Source: Deltaproteobacteria bacterium (lineage in GTDB: Bacteria; Acidobacteriota; Thermoanaerobaculia; Multivoradales; JAHZIX01). From it: DNA of 42,808 bases. How positions within the stretch are numbered: position 1 is the first letter of the stretch; each line of letters opens with the position of its first letter. The position numbers and the translations under genes were made by a program. The notes under the pieces were generated by a model. That model was not told the origin of the DNA, searched no databases, and saw only the letters and a list, made by a program, of their open reading frames with translations. Where the stretch lies: assembly GCA_022601195.1 (NCBI GenBank), contig JAHZIX010000038.1:1-42808 (forward strand), written 5' to 3'. Shown here in pieces: positions 25,224-34,354 of the stretch.

Positions 25224-25286
25224 ATGGATCTGAGGACGAAATTGGAGTGCCTGGAAGATCTCCAGTTACCAATTTCCGAATTCTAG
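25224..25286 (+). CDS. Micropeptide B2 (20 residues), probably decaying
   Basis: ATG 25224 lies at the position of the B1 start, and the frame ends at the same TAG after 20 residues: MDLRTKLECLEDL then QLPISEF. The conserved Trp is now Cys and the ribosome site is reduced to a G run without GGAGG. Only the acidic/hydrophobic pattern and the final [I]-x-[D/E]-F remain. It may be a non-functional paralogue. Confidence 0.35.
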   Translation: MDLRTKLECLEDLQLPISEF

Positions 25287-25371
25287 AAACGACAGAGCGG
25301 TGCTCACCAAGGGCTAACGTCCAAGCGATCTAGCCCAGATATCTTAATGTTCTACAAATCAAAGGTGCACT

Positions 25372-26766
25372 ATGAAACTCCGATTTCGATTCGTTCCTTT
25401 CCTCTCAGTACTGCTCTCTCTATTCCTTTCTCTCCCCTCAGGCGCTGCGGAGAACGACGGCCAACAACCTCCCGGCTCCAGCCGAGCCCTCGAGACGCCG
25501 GTGATCGCTGCCCGCCTGGACGGCCCCTTTGAATCTCGCGCCTCCGCGGTCAATCCACGAGGCGGATTCACCCACGGAGGTTATTTATATGTAGCCGTTC
25601 ACGCAGTGCACGGCCATCTGCAGAATTGGAAGCCTAGAATCGCCCAATCCATCGACCCGAGCCGACCAGAAATCACCTTTTGCCACGACCCCAACGGCGG
25701 TGTCCGAGGCGAGCACTTGACTCTGTGGCGACAGCGCCAGAACTGGACGTTGTTGACCCAACCCTGGGAGTTGGTTGGGCGACTCAGTGCTTGCCGGGAT
25801 GTGACAGATGTTCACGGAGGGATTCCTGGAAAACCGTCGATCACGATCACCGGTACCATCGCCCGCGGTGAAGCCGCTTCGGGAGGCACGAAGTTCTATG
25901 TCACGGGCCAAAGAACGCTCTGCACCGACTGGAAGCAAAGCTGTATGAACGCTGAATTCCTCGGAGCAGCGGCTACCCCTCAAGCCCTGGCTTCAAAGGT
26001 TGCAGATCAGTCATCAGCCAGATGGCGTCCATTCCCCCTTCTCGCCCTGACCGACCCAGCCGATGGCCCGGAGTTTTCGTTCCACGGTTTCCTTGCCCTG
26101 CAAAGCTATCGAGACGATCCTGCGGCACCTTGGCTTTTTGGCAGCCAAAGGCAGAAAGACTCTATGGACCGCCCTGCTACCCTGTGGGGATTGGTGCGCT
26201 GGGGCTCGTTGACAGAACAGCCCTTACGACTAGCTGCGGTCCAGATCGCTGACCACTCCGCTGGCATCCAACCCAATTGGCAACACACTCGAGCCTGGGT
26301 CTTGACCGAGAATCGGCAAACCGGTGCGACGCAGTGGACCGAGGCCAACGCCTTCAGCGGCCAGGTTGCCGTCACTCCTAAGGATATTTCGTCCCTTTTC
26401 CCCGGCATCAAGGTCGAGAGTCTGTTCTACGACACCTCTCAAACAGCCTGGTTTGGCATTGGGCACGACAACGCCCACTCAGTGTCTCCTGCCGAAGGCT
26501 GCAACGAGGTAGGTCTCGCCGGCGGGTTCAGCAACGGGACGGCTCACTCAACGGTTGCCAAACATCAACTGGGAGGTTCCGCAAGCCAACGCTTTACCTA
26601 CTCCACCTACACCCAGAACTCTCACCAAATCGGCGCTTTGGTGACTCAGGTGGATGGTCGCCTCTTCCTGCTTCGAGGCTCCACCGAGTGGGTCTGTCTG
26701 AATCGCCCAAGTACTTGGACTCACCCTTGGCAGAAAGCCGAGGTGACTGTCGAGCTGTTGCCTTGA
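25372..26766 (+). CDS. Secreted protein of unknown function
   Basis: This 464-residue protein starts at ATG 25372 with AAAGGTG upstream and a clear signal peptide (VPFLSVLLSLFLSLPSGAAE). The mature part is rich in aromatic residues and Gly, with segments GGFTHGGYLYVAVHAVHGHL, WTLLTQPWELVGRLSACRDV, FSFHGFLALQSYRDDP and GQVAVTPKDISSLFPGIK. Four Cys near residues 100-190 and two near the C-terminus could form disulfides. The pattern of strands suggests a propeller-like fold, but no family was recognised. It follows element copy 2 closely, so it may share a transcript with the micropeptides. Confidence 0.8.
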   Translation: MKLRFRFVPFLSVLLSLFLSLPSGAAENDGQQPPGSSRALETPVIAARLDGPFESRASAVNPRGGFTHGGYLYVAVHAVHGHLQNWKPRIAQSIDPSRPEITFCHDPNGGVRGEHLTLWRQRQNWTLLTQPWELVGRLSACRDVTDVHGGIPGKPSITITGTIARGEAASGGTKFYVTGQRTLCTDWKQSCMNAEFLGAAATPQALASKVADQSSARWRPFPLLALTDPADGPEFSFHGFLALQSYRDDPAAPWLFGSQRQKDSMDRPATLWGLVRWGSLTEQPLRLAAVQIADHSAGIQPNWQHTRAWVLTENRQTGATQWTEANAFSGQVAVTPKDISSLFPGIKVESLFYDTSQTAWFGIGHDNAHSVSPAEGCNEVGLAGGFSNGTAHSTVAKHQLGGSASQRFTYSTYTQNSHQIGALVTQVDGRLFLLRGSTEWVCLNRPSTWTHPWQKAEVTVELLP

Positions 26767-26835
26767 GGCTCCGTCATCAGGAGGCAGTTCAGGAAGCGAT
26801 TCGGGAAGCGATGCAGCTGAGCTAACGAAGTAGCC

Positions 26836-26864
26836 ATCTGGCGGGCTCAAGAGGCGCGCCAGAT
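26836..26864 (+). terminator. Hairpin after the secreted protein gene
   Basis: ATCTGGCG (26836-26843) pairs with CGCCAGAT (26857-26864), followed by CGCTATTTCTAT. It lies 70 bp after the stop. The short T-rich stretch makes it a moderate intrinsic terminator candidate. Confidence 0.5.
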
Positions 26865-26972
26865 CGCTATTTCTATGTCACCACAACATGATATTGTCTT
26901 GAAATCTCCGTACCCACATGTATCTGAACTTCAACCACACCAAGAGAAACCGCCCAAAAGGATCCTCAGAAT

Positions 26973-29900
26973 ATGTCTCATAGGAAGACTGCGTGCCTCC
27001 TCCATCCCTACCCCGATTCACCAGCCCGTGAAGAAGTCACTTTCCCGGGCAGCGGGAGAGTTCTGGCAGAGATTTTGGCATCCCGGGGCCCTCGCTCTAC
27101 TTTGGGCAAGCCTTCGGAATCAGTCCTGAAAGCACCACCAATCCCCTCCCTTCCGAAGAGGAGGGGCTTTCTCCAGACACTCTCGAGCCTAACCCTGGGT
27201 GTGCTGTTGTCCATCCCTTCCGGAGCCTCTGCGCAGATTGCGGAACAAGTGGCAAACCTGCTCGAAGAAGCTCCCAGCTCCACCGCAGGCTCCTTTCCCG
27301 ATGGCTTCACTCGCCTAGGAAGGCGCGTCGTCTTTTTTGCCTCGTCCCCCTCCAGTGGCCTTGAATTGTGGAGCACAACGGTTTCCGGAGTCCAAACCGA
27401 GCTTCTGATCGATACCTGCCCGGGACCTTGCGGCAGCTCTTCTCGATTCTTCGCCAACTTGGAAAATGTGGCCCTGTGGTTTAGTCAAACGGAAGGCGAC
27501 AATGATCACTTGGCTAGCCTATGGCGTACCGACGGAACTCGCGGCGGCACCTATGCTCTTCTGGTCGGCGTCCCGGTGTCCTCGATTTTCTCCATCGGAG
27601 TTCCCATCGTCCTAGAAGGCGCGGTCATCTTCCCCTTGCCGGAAGAAAATGGAGGATGGTCTCTTTGGAGGTCAAACGGCACCCAGCCAGGAACGACGAT
27701 GCTGTCCCGCCTCGATGCCCAGGCCAATTCCAGCGCGCCGGAGGGTTTCACCGTACTCGACCAGCGAGTCTACTTCCATGCAGGGCCGGAGCTCTGGTCC
27801 ACCGACGGCACTGCTGAGGGGACTCGTAGGGAAGCGGATCTTAGCGAGATTTTCTTCTCAGGTTCTCCTCTTTGGCCAGTTTCCGGCAAGCTCTTTTTTA
27901 GCGCAGGTGAGTTTTCCGATCTAGAGCTTTGGACTTTTGATCCTCCCAGCGGAGAGGTCGAGTTGGTCAAGAAATTCGATGCCAGCCAGGGAGAGAACCT
28001 GAATTGCACCGGTGTCGTCGACTCAGCCCCGGACCGGCTGTTTTTTCACGCCTTCGAACCCGACCATGGCTGGGAGCTGTGGCAGAGTGAAGGCAGTGCA
28101 GCGACGACTCGACGGCTGACGGCGATCGAGGAGTCTCTCCCCTTCGGCGAATGCCCCATGTCCCGCAACATTCAGGTTTTTGGCGATACGGTGATCTTTC
28201 GTGGCCGGGAGGAGGGCGAGCTCTCTCTCCTGAGCACCACCGGTTCCCCGGCCTCTACGGAGGTCCTCCTGACCATCTGCCAGCCCGGCACGAACTGCTT
28301 TCCTGCCGGTTTCCTGACCCGCTTTGGGAACCAAGCTCTGTTCTCCGCTTGGCACCCGACTGCCGGCGTGGAGCTCTGGTCCACTGACGGAACCCGCGCT
28401 GAGACGCGCCTGCTCAAAGATCTCTGTCCTGGAGAGTGCGAATCCAGCCCCGACTCACCGACCAAACTCGACGAAGACTTCATCTTCTTCGCCCGAGATC
28501 CCCAAGACCGCTTGGTGCTGTGGCGCACCGATGGTTCCGCTGCAGGAACCGAGACGGTTCTCACCGTCCCGGACAAAGTCGAGGTGCGATCCGAAATGGC
28601 CCGCCTTGGGAACCGGTACTTTTTCCGAGGGTTCGAGCCGGTCCATGGCTTCGAGCCCTGGTTCACCAACGGCACCGGGACCGGCACTCGTTTGTTGCTC
28701 GATATCGGTACCGGTGACTCCGGCTCCGGGCCGAAATCCCTTACGCCCCTGGCTGGCGGTACGACCTTTGCCGCCAGCTCGGTCTTTCAACCTGGAGGTC
28801 CTCTGGAACAAAACCTCTGGTTCTCTCAGGGCGGCGAGGAGAATACGATTCAGTTGACGCGTTTCCCCGGCAATCGGCCGCTGAGCAATCTGACCACCAT
28901 CGGTGGGCTGTCCTTCTTCAACCGGGAAGCCGGTGGCGAAGAGCAACAGCTGTGGCGCAGTGACGGAACGACGGAAGGAACCTTTGCCCTACGTCTCTTT
29001 CAAGCGCCAACCAACAGCTCGGGGCTCCGAATCAGCGAGGTATTCGCCCTTGGTGGTCGCCCTCACTTCTTGGTGAAAAGCTTTTTCGACGCCGGCCTTT
29101 GGGAGACCGATGGCACCGAGGCCGGTACCCGACGAGTGATCAACTTTGATGACCTAGGCATTCTTGGCTTCAACCGTCATTGGCCGGCCGGGGACCAGTT
29201 GTTCTTTACCGCATCTACCGACGACTCCGGCAATAGCTTCTTCGCCACCGACGGAACGGCCAATGGAACCTCCCGAATAGGTTTTGCGGACGGCTTCCCC
29301 TTGCCCTTCGGCTTCGTCCCCCTCGGCGAAGAAACCTTCATCATGGCTGGAGAAGGTTGCCGAGAAGCTTTCCTGTTGGCATCCGACGGTACCCCCCAAG
29401 GAGGGCGAGTTGTGGGCGGCTTGCCCTCTCTTGGCTGCCACAATCAGACCGGTGACATGGTGACCTTCGGCGGCAGGCTATATTTCATCGCGACTACGGT
29501 GGAAGATTTCGAAAACACGGGTATCTCTCTATGGAGTACCGACGGCACGGAGACTCATACGAGTCTAGTTCGGGAGTTGACCCTATCGGCACGATTCCCG
29601 GACGATCACCATCTGACCGCTGCAGATTTCGCCTTGTTCTTCACCCCCAACTCTCCCACGGTGGGCAAAGAGCTTTGGATCAGCGACGGAACGACGGGTG
29701 GGACTCGACTGGTGGAAGACATTCGCGCCGGGCAGGCTTCGGCCAATATTCATAGCCTGACGCCGGTGGACGGCCGGCTCTTTTTCGTCGCCAACGACGG
29801 CATCCACGGCGGCGAGCTCTGGGTGTCCGACGGCACCGAAGCCGGTACGCGGCTGGTGCACGACATTTACCCCGGAGCCCGTTCCTCTGAGCCCGCAGAG

Positions 29901-30779
29901 CTGACTCGGGTAGGCGACAAGCTCTTCTTCTCCGCCGACAACGGCCTCTACGGAAGGGAGCTATGGATGCTGCCCCTGGATGGTGCAGGGCCGCCCTGCA
30001 GGGCCTCGGAAACGGCCCTCTGCCTGCAGGACAACCGCTTCCGGGTGGAGATGCAATGGACCGACTTCCAGGATCGAAGCGGGCCTGGGCGAGCCGTTCC
30101 CATCACCGAGGACACCGGCTATTTCTGGTTCTTCAACCCACAGAATGTCGAAGCGATTCTCAAGGTCCTCGACGGCAGAGAGCTCAACAGTCACCACTGG
30201 ACCTTCTATGGTGCCCTCTCCAACGTCGAGTATTGGCTCACGGTGACGGACGCTGAAACCGGTCTGACCCGCCGCTATTTCAACCCTTCCCGAAATTTCG
30301 CCAGCGTCGGTGACAACGAGTCCTTCGGGCCTCTCGGAGCAAACCTAGTTGGGGCGCCGGAACCTCTGGAATCCTCCGCCACCGCGCAGCCCAACGTCGT
30401 TGACGGTCAGGCACCCGAGGCGACCTTGGGAGAAGGCTGCATCGCCGACGAAACCCGTCTCTGCCTCAATGGAGGCCTTTTCTCCGTCGAGGCGACCTGG
30501 GCAGATTTCTCCGGCAACACCGGAGTCGGCCAAGCGGTCTCCCTCACCGACGACACGGGCTACTTCTGGTTCTTCAACCAGCAGAACGTCGAGACGGTCC
30601 TCAAGGTCCTCGATGGACGTCCCAACAATGGCGCCTTCTGGGTCTTCTACGGTTCCCTATCCAACGTCGACTTCGACCTCACGGTGACCGACATGCAAAC
30701 CGGTGCCGTGCGCACCTATCAAAACCGCAATCGTCGCTTCGCCAGCGTTGGAGACACCCGAGCGTTTCCGGAACCCTAG
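26973..30779 (+). CDS. Giant secreted ELWxTDGT-repeat protein
   Basis: This protein of up to 1268 residues carries about 19 ELWxTDGTxxGT-type repeats, for example LWRTDGTRGGTY, ELWSTDGTAEGTRR, LWETDGTEAGTRRV and ELWVSDGTEAGTRLV, probably forming one or two beta-propellers. Two tandem C-terminal modules of about 105 residues follow, each with a Cys pair and the core TGYFWFFN, NVExxLKVLDG, FYGxLSNV and FASVGD. The signal peptide lies unusually far in (RRGFLQTLSSLTLGVLLSIPSGASA near residues 63-87), so ATG 26973 may be too early; TTG codons around residues 32 and 44 are alternatives. These proteins are typical secreted or surface adhesion-like proteins in Acidobacteriota and Myxococcota; ligand unknown. 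Confidence 0.88.
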   Translation: MSHRKTACLLHPYPDSPAREEVTFPGSGRVLAEILASRGPRSTLGKPSESVLKAPPIPSLPKRRGFLQTLSSLTLGVLLSIPSGASAQIAEQVANLLEEAPSSTAGSFPDGFTRLGRRVVFFASSPSSGLELWSTTVSGVQTELLIDTCPGPCGSSSRFFANLENVALWFSQTEGDNDHLASLWRTDGTRGGTYALLVGVPVSSIFSIGVPIVLEGAVIFPLPEENGGWSLWRSNGTQPGTTMLSRLDAQANSSAPEGFTVLDQRVYFHAGPELWSTDGTAEGTRREADLSEIFFSGSPLWPVSGKLFFSAGEFSDLELWTFDPPSGEVELVKKFDASQGENLNCTGVVDSAPDRLFFHAFEPDHGWELWQSEGSAATTRRLTAIEESLPFGECPMSRNIQVFGDTVIFRGREEGELSLLSTTGSPASTEVLLTICQPGTNCFPAGFLTRFGNQALFSAWHPTAGVELWSTDGTRAETRLLKDLCPGECESSPDSPTKLDEDFIFFARDPQDRLVLWRTDGSAAGTETVLTVPDKVEVRSEMARLGNRYFFRGFEPVHGFEPWFTNGTGTGTRLLLDIGTGDSGSGPKSLTPLAGGTTFAASSVFQPGGPLEQNLWFSQGGEENTIQLTRFPGNRPLSNLTTIGGLSFFNREAGGEEQQLWRSDGTTEGTFALRLFQAPTNSSGLRISEVFALGGRPHFLVKSFFDAGLWETDGTEAGTRRVINFDDLGILGFNRHWPAGDQLFFTASTDDSGNSFFATDGTANGTSRIGFADGFPLPFGFVPLGEETFIMAGEGCREAFLLASDGTPQGGRVVGGLPSLGCHNQTGDMVTFGGRLYFIATTVEDFENTGISLWSTDGTETHTSLVRELTLSARFPDDHHLTAADFALFFTPNSPTVGKELWISDGTTGGTRLVEDIRAGQASANIHSLTPVDGRLFFVANDGIHGGELWVSDGTEAGTRLVHDIYPGARSSEPAELTRVGDKLFFSADNGLYGRELWMLPLDGAGPPCRASETALCLQDNRFRVEMQWTDFQDRSGPGRAVPITEDTGYFWFFNPQNVEAILKVLDGRELNSHHWTFYGALSNVEYWLTVTDAETGLTRRYFNPSRNFASVGDNESFGPLGANLVGAPEPLESSATAQPNVVDGQAPEATLGEGCIADETRLCLNGGLFSVEATWADFSGNTGVGQAVSLTDDTGYFWFFNQQNVETVLKVLDGRPNNGAFWVFYGSLSNVDFDLTVTDMQTGAVRTYQNRNRRFASVGDTRAFPEP

Positions 30780-30800
30780 AATCTCGAACCAGGAGCTTCA

Positions 30801-30843
30801 GCCCTTCCTTCTCAGCGGGTTCCTGCTGGTGAGAAGGAAGGGC
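30801..30843. terminator. Bidirectional hairpin between convergent genes
   Basis: GCCCTTCCTTCTCA (30801-30814) pairs perfectly with TGAGAAGGAAGGGC (30830-30843), with CAGC/GCTG pairing inside the loop. It lies between the ELWxTDGT gene and the convergent PLD-lectin gene. There is no long U run on either side. Confidence 0.7.
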
Positions 30844-30866
30844 CGCGTTACTTTGAGAAGGCTACG

Positions 30867-33395
30867 CTACTCCGAGGAAGCTGCGGCCTCGCACAAAAAG
30901 GGAACCGTCCAATCGCAGGCGAGATCATTCCAATACCCGCCGTTCCATTGCATGGCGCAGTTCTCGTTGCTACCTCCGTTGGGTTCGTCCTCAGACCAAT
31001 GGAGAAAAATTCCAGAAGCGGCCGTTCCATCCGTCCACCGCCAGTCTCCTTCCACTTGTTGATCAGTAAGACCGATCCAACGACTCAAAGCGCCTCCATT
31101 GATATCGATCCATAGATTCTCACTCGCCGTCTCGAGCTTGACCAGATTCCCTTCCAGCGCTTCACAAGCCGCCTTTGCCGCATCCCAAGTAACCGAAGTG
31201 TTGCAAAACCAATAGGAGCTCCCTCCGAAAGTCTTGAATACGCAACTACAGACATTGTTTTCGTCGACGAGACCATTTAGATCGTTATCGACCCCGTCGC
31301 AGACCTCAGGACCCGGTTCAACGACTGCGCAGAGACCATCGACCAAGGGACTGCGGAAAACGGCGCCTTGTTGATCCGCCCTCTGCCAAAAAACGTCAAA
31401 GTACTCGGCCCCGACCTGTTGAGCGAAGGCACTATCGTCCACCATGAAGCCAAATTCATTCAGATCAGATCCTGAGCTCTGGCCGATAGCGCTGGGATAA
31501 AGATTTTGCGAACCGATGTAGAAAGCTCTGTTGTCGATGCGCCAAAATTTGTTATGAGTGTGCATCTCGAAGTCTGGATCCGTTCCAGTGGCTCGGAATG
31601 GAGCCCAGTGGAGACGGCAAAGCACATCGTTCCTCTCTTCCTCACTGAGCCCTGTCTGTTGGGCAAGATCGAGAAAGATACTGGTAGCAAGACTGGCTTG
31701 GGTTTCGACCGAGAGGGAGGGCGGTGCCCCCCAGGGATCCGAGACCACGACCCGAACTTCGATGGGCTCTTCGAGCATTCGATCAAAAATGGCATTCCAG
31801 ACGATATCTGCAAACCCATAGATCAAATGTAGCTGGTGCTGCGAGATATCGATGCTTTCGTTGGCGGAAGAAATCGCCGTCACCACAGCGAGGTCTGCTG
31901 ACTGGTCCAAATTCGAGGGCCATGGGTAGGGCCCCTTGTGGCCTCGTCCGAGAGCAAAGACATTGAGACCGCTGTAGTCCCCTACCGGAGGAACATGAGG
32001 AAAAGGAGGCTTGTCCTGAAAGCAATAAAAACCAGCGCAACCGTTCGACGGATAGGGAGGTGAGGGCAAATTGAGATAACGCCGGCTCCAGAGCTTTTCG
32101 AACATGCCGTCCGCCGCTCGGGCAGCGTCGCCCTGAATGCGAATATTCAAATCGTAGAGATCCTGGGCCCCTGCCTCCGGCTGGATGTACCCTTTCTCCC
32201 AATTTTGGCCTCCGACGATTCCGAACTGCCGATCCCGCACCGCAATTTTCGTGTGATTCCATGCTAGGTAGGGAATCCTCCCTACTTCTGCAACCGAGAG
32301 CCTGACATTGAGAGGCTCCTCTTGGCCCGAGCTTTGAGTCAGCTGTTGATAGACCGACTCAGCGGACGGATACGAGAGCGTCGTCCGATCCGAGGAGAGG
32401 AGAATCCGAACTGATGGCCAAAAAGCCGCATCGACCCCTGCGAATCGATCGCTCAGATCCTGCACTGCCGGAGTGAGATAGTTGCCGACCAAGGTTCCAC
32501 CGCCGTCCAAGGGGCGACCATCGAAGTGCAGAGACGAGAGCACGAAGGTCGATGACGTCTTGCGAATTTCGTCCCCAATGGCTTGATAGAAAGATTCAGA
32601 GTCGGTACTGGTCGGTGGGCTCTCGACATCCGGATTGTCATTCAGCCAGCCTCGCGGAAAGGGATTCTCTTCACCGGGTAAGTTATTGCAGGTGGTCAGC
32701 TGAGAAAAATAATTGTCGCCAGAAAGGGCTAGCTGATTCAGGCGGTTCCTGACCGCAAGCCCCGTCGAGGAGAGGGGCGCTTGCTGGCAGTAACCCGATT
32801 GGTCTTGCGTATCCTCGACCCAGAATGCCAGATCATCGAGTAAGACGTTGTTGCCATAGGCCGTCAGCCAGAAGGTCAACTCATTGTCCGCCGGATCAAT
32901 ATCCAATTCAAAGGGCCCGAACAAGGAAGATGTAGGCCTTATCGAGACTGGCTCCACCTTCTCAGAGAAAACGAGCAAACCGGAACCGTCGATGATATCC
33001 AGGTCGACGGTGGTCGATCTAGAGAACCTGTGTCTCATTCTGTAGTTCACCGCTACCCAATACCGTTTTGAAGGCGCGGGTGGCTCGGATTCGCCCAGAA
33101 TGAAACTAGGAATCTTGAACTTCTGAAAGAGGGTGGCATAGCCGGCAGCGTTGGTCTGCGTCGGCCAAGCGGTATTGGTGGTGGAAGAAAATAGATCGAA
33201 GGGAGCGAGGACCGACCAAGATCCTTCATCTACCGTCCACCCGGCTAAATCCGCTGTGATGAACCCGTAGCGAAGATAGTTGCCACAATCCGAGCAACCC
33301 TCCGGTGGCTTGAGATCACCTCGAACCGAGCTGGTGATCGCCAGAACAGACAGGCACAAGAGTAGGCAACCCCTACCGATGTATTTACGATGCAT
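30867..33395 (-). CDS. Secreted phospholipase D-like / C-type lectin fusion protein
   Basis: This 842-residue protein has a signal peptide (residues 1-26, CLLLCLSVLAITSSVRG). Residues about 40-200 look like a beta-sandwich domain. Two HKD motifs mark a PLD-superfamily core: H381-T-K383 with D388 in WNHTKIAVRD and H614-N-K616 with D621 in HTHNKFWRIDNRAFYIGSQN. A MopE-like linker follows (EVCDGVDNDLNGLVDE). Residues about 719-838 are a C-type lectin domain with the calcium-site motifs EPN (804-806) and WND (822-824) and paired Cys. EPN usually goes with mannose-type sugar binding. The likely role is a secreted phosphodiesterase targeted to glycans, with both catalytic halves intact. The start at 33395 has GAGGAGG upstream. 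Confidence 0.9.
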   Translation of the reverse strand: MHRKYIGRGCLLLCLSVLAITSSVRGDLKPPEGCSDCGNYLRYGFITADLAGWTVDEGSWSVLAPFDLFSSTTNTAWPTQTNAAGYATLFQKFKIPSFILGESEPPAPSKRYWVAVNYRMRHRFSRSTTVDLDIIDGSGLLVFSEKVEPVSIRPTSSLFGPFELDIDPADNELTFWLTAYGNNVLLDDLAFWVEDTQDQSGYCQQAPLSSTGLAVRNRLNQLALSGDNYFSQLTTCNNLPGEENPFPRGWLNDNPDVESPPTSTDSESFYQAIGDEIRKTSSTFVLSSLHFDGRPLDGGGTLVGNYLTPAVQDLSDRFAGVDAAFWPSVRILLSSDRTTLSYPSAESVYQQLTQSSGQEEPLNVRLSVAEVGRIPYLAWNHTKIAVRDRQFGIVGGQNWEKGYIQPEAGAQDLYDLNIRIQGDAARAADGMFEKLWSRRYLNLPSPPYPSNGCAGFYCFQDKPPFPHVPPVGDYSGLNVFALGRGHKGPYPWPSNLDQSADLAVVTAISSANESIDISQHQLHLIYGFADIVWNAIFDRMLEEPIEVRVVVSDPWGAPPSLSVETQASLATSIFLDLAQQTGLSEEERNDVLCRLHWAPFRATGTDPDFEMHTHNKFWRIDNRAFYIGSQNLYPSAIGQSSGSDLNEFGFMVDDSAFAQQVGAEYFDVFWQRADQQGAVFRSPLVDGLCAVVEPGPEVCDGVDNDLNGLVDENNVCSCVFKTFGGSSYWFCNTSVTWDAAKAACEALEGNLVKLETASENLWIDINGGALSRWIGLTDQQVEGDWRWTDGTAASGIFLHWSEDEPNGGSNENCAMQWNGGYWNDLACDWTVPFLCEAAASSE

Positions 33396-33630
33396 CTAGA
33401 CCTCCTCGCAATTCATGAGATCGAACCGCCGAACACTTTGAGGAGGGCCCCGAGGAAACTCCATCTGTTGGTCATGAGATATCCTCAACGGGTTTGATTC
33501 CCTGGCCAAGAGATTGTGGTGTCGCCGCCATCCTGAGAGATTCTCATCGTGACGGCAGCCCTGATGGGCAGACCACCGTTGGTGTCCACCAGAGCCCAGG
33601 TGCCCTCTCCGAGAAAGACTGCGAAAAGCG

Positions 33631-34233
33631 TTGAAAAAACCCCTCAAATCCAGCGATTCCACCCCACCCCTAGGTGAGGAGGACATCACTTCCCTACTGC
33701 TGCGGTGTCAGGACGGGGACGCTGGAGCTCTTGCGATTCTGATCCCCAGAGTCTTCGAGGATTTGCGCAGGCTGGCGAGATACCATTTCCGAGAGGAAAG
33801 AGCTGGGCACACCTTGCAGCCTACCGCTTTGGTCAGCGAGCTCTATCTCCGGCTGGTCGGCACAAGGCTGCCGCAGCTACTCGGTCGGAAAGAGTTCTTC
33901 ACCGTCGCTTCGCGACTGATGAGGGAAATATTGGTCGACCACGCCCGGTCCCGGGGAGCACAGAAGAGGGGCGGGGGAATGGCTCGCATCAGCCTCCAGG
34001 AAGCCCTCGATTCACCCCCAAGACCTGGACTGGACACTCCTGGCCTGTTGGCTGTTCATGGAGCTTTGGAAAGTCTGAACAAGATCGACGCTGAACAAGC
34101 TCAGCTCGCCGAGTTACGCTTTTTCACGGGTCTGACCATTCCGGAGGCTGCGGATGTCATGGGAATCTCTCGGGCCACAGCGGAACGGCGTTGGAGAGCA
34201 GCCCGCCGCTGGCTCGCTTTTCAGCTGCAATAG
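33631..34233 (+). CDS. ECF-like RNA polymerase sigma factor (PF07638 type)
   Basis: This 200-residue sigma factor has region 2 at about residues 20-100 (DITSLLLRCQDGDAGALAIL, VFEDLRRLARYHFREERAGH, LQPTALVSELYLRLV, FFTVASRLMREILVDHARSR) and region 4 near 145-195 (KIDAEQAQLAELRFFTGLTI, AADVMGISRATAERRWRAAR). RRLARYHFREERAGHTLQPT-type sequence is typical of the ECF-like group found with Ser/Thr kinases. TTG 33631 is the only plausible start found; the spacer to the divergent PLD gene is 235 bp and holds no other gene. No anti-sigma factor is adjacent. The kinase-TPR gene ends 122 bp away on the opposite strand and may be its partner. Confidence 0.88.
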   Translation: MKKPLKSSDSTPPLGEEDITSLLLRCQDGDAGALAILIPRVFEDLRRLARYHFREERAGHTLQPTALVSELYLRLVGTRLPQLLGRKEFFTVASRLMREILVDHARSRGAQKRGGGMARISLQEALDSPPRPGLDTPGLLAVHGALESLNKIDAEQAQLAELRFFTGLTIPEAADVMGISRATAERRWRAARRWLAFQLQ

Positions 34234-34354
34234 GAGGCTGATCCCCTTCCCGGCCTCATGCTTCTCACTCAGATTCTGCGAAGTCTCCTCAGACTCCTGG
34301 CCTTTGGCTCCTCCAAGAGAATGTGTGTCCCCTCCATGGCCTCGAACCTCGCCC

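Larger units (their letters stand above)
24953..25286 (+). repeat. Micropeptide element, copy 2
   Basis: This is the second, diverged copy of the element at 21068-21397, with the same order of parts. The A frame is well preserved. The B frame has a weakened ribosome site (GGGGGG instead of GGAGG) and many replacements, so the copy appears partly decayed. It lies 86 bp upstream of the secreted 464-residue protein gene. Confidence 0.85.

Noticed and set aside
26763..26825. A 20-residue TTG-started frame overlapping the stop of the 464-residue secreted protein (HQEAVQEAIREAMQLS)
   Set aside because: It could be an amphipathic helix like the micropeptides, but it has no good ribosome site, no paralogue and a TTG start.
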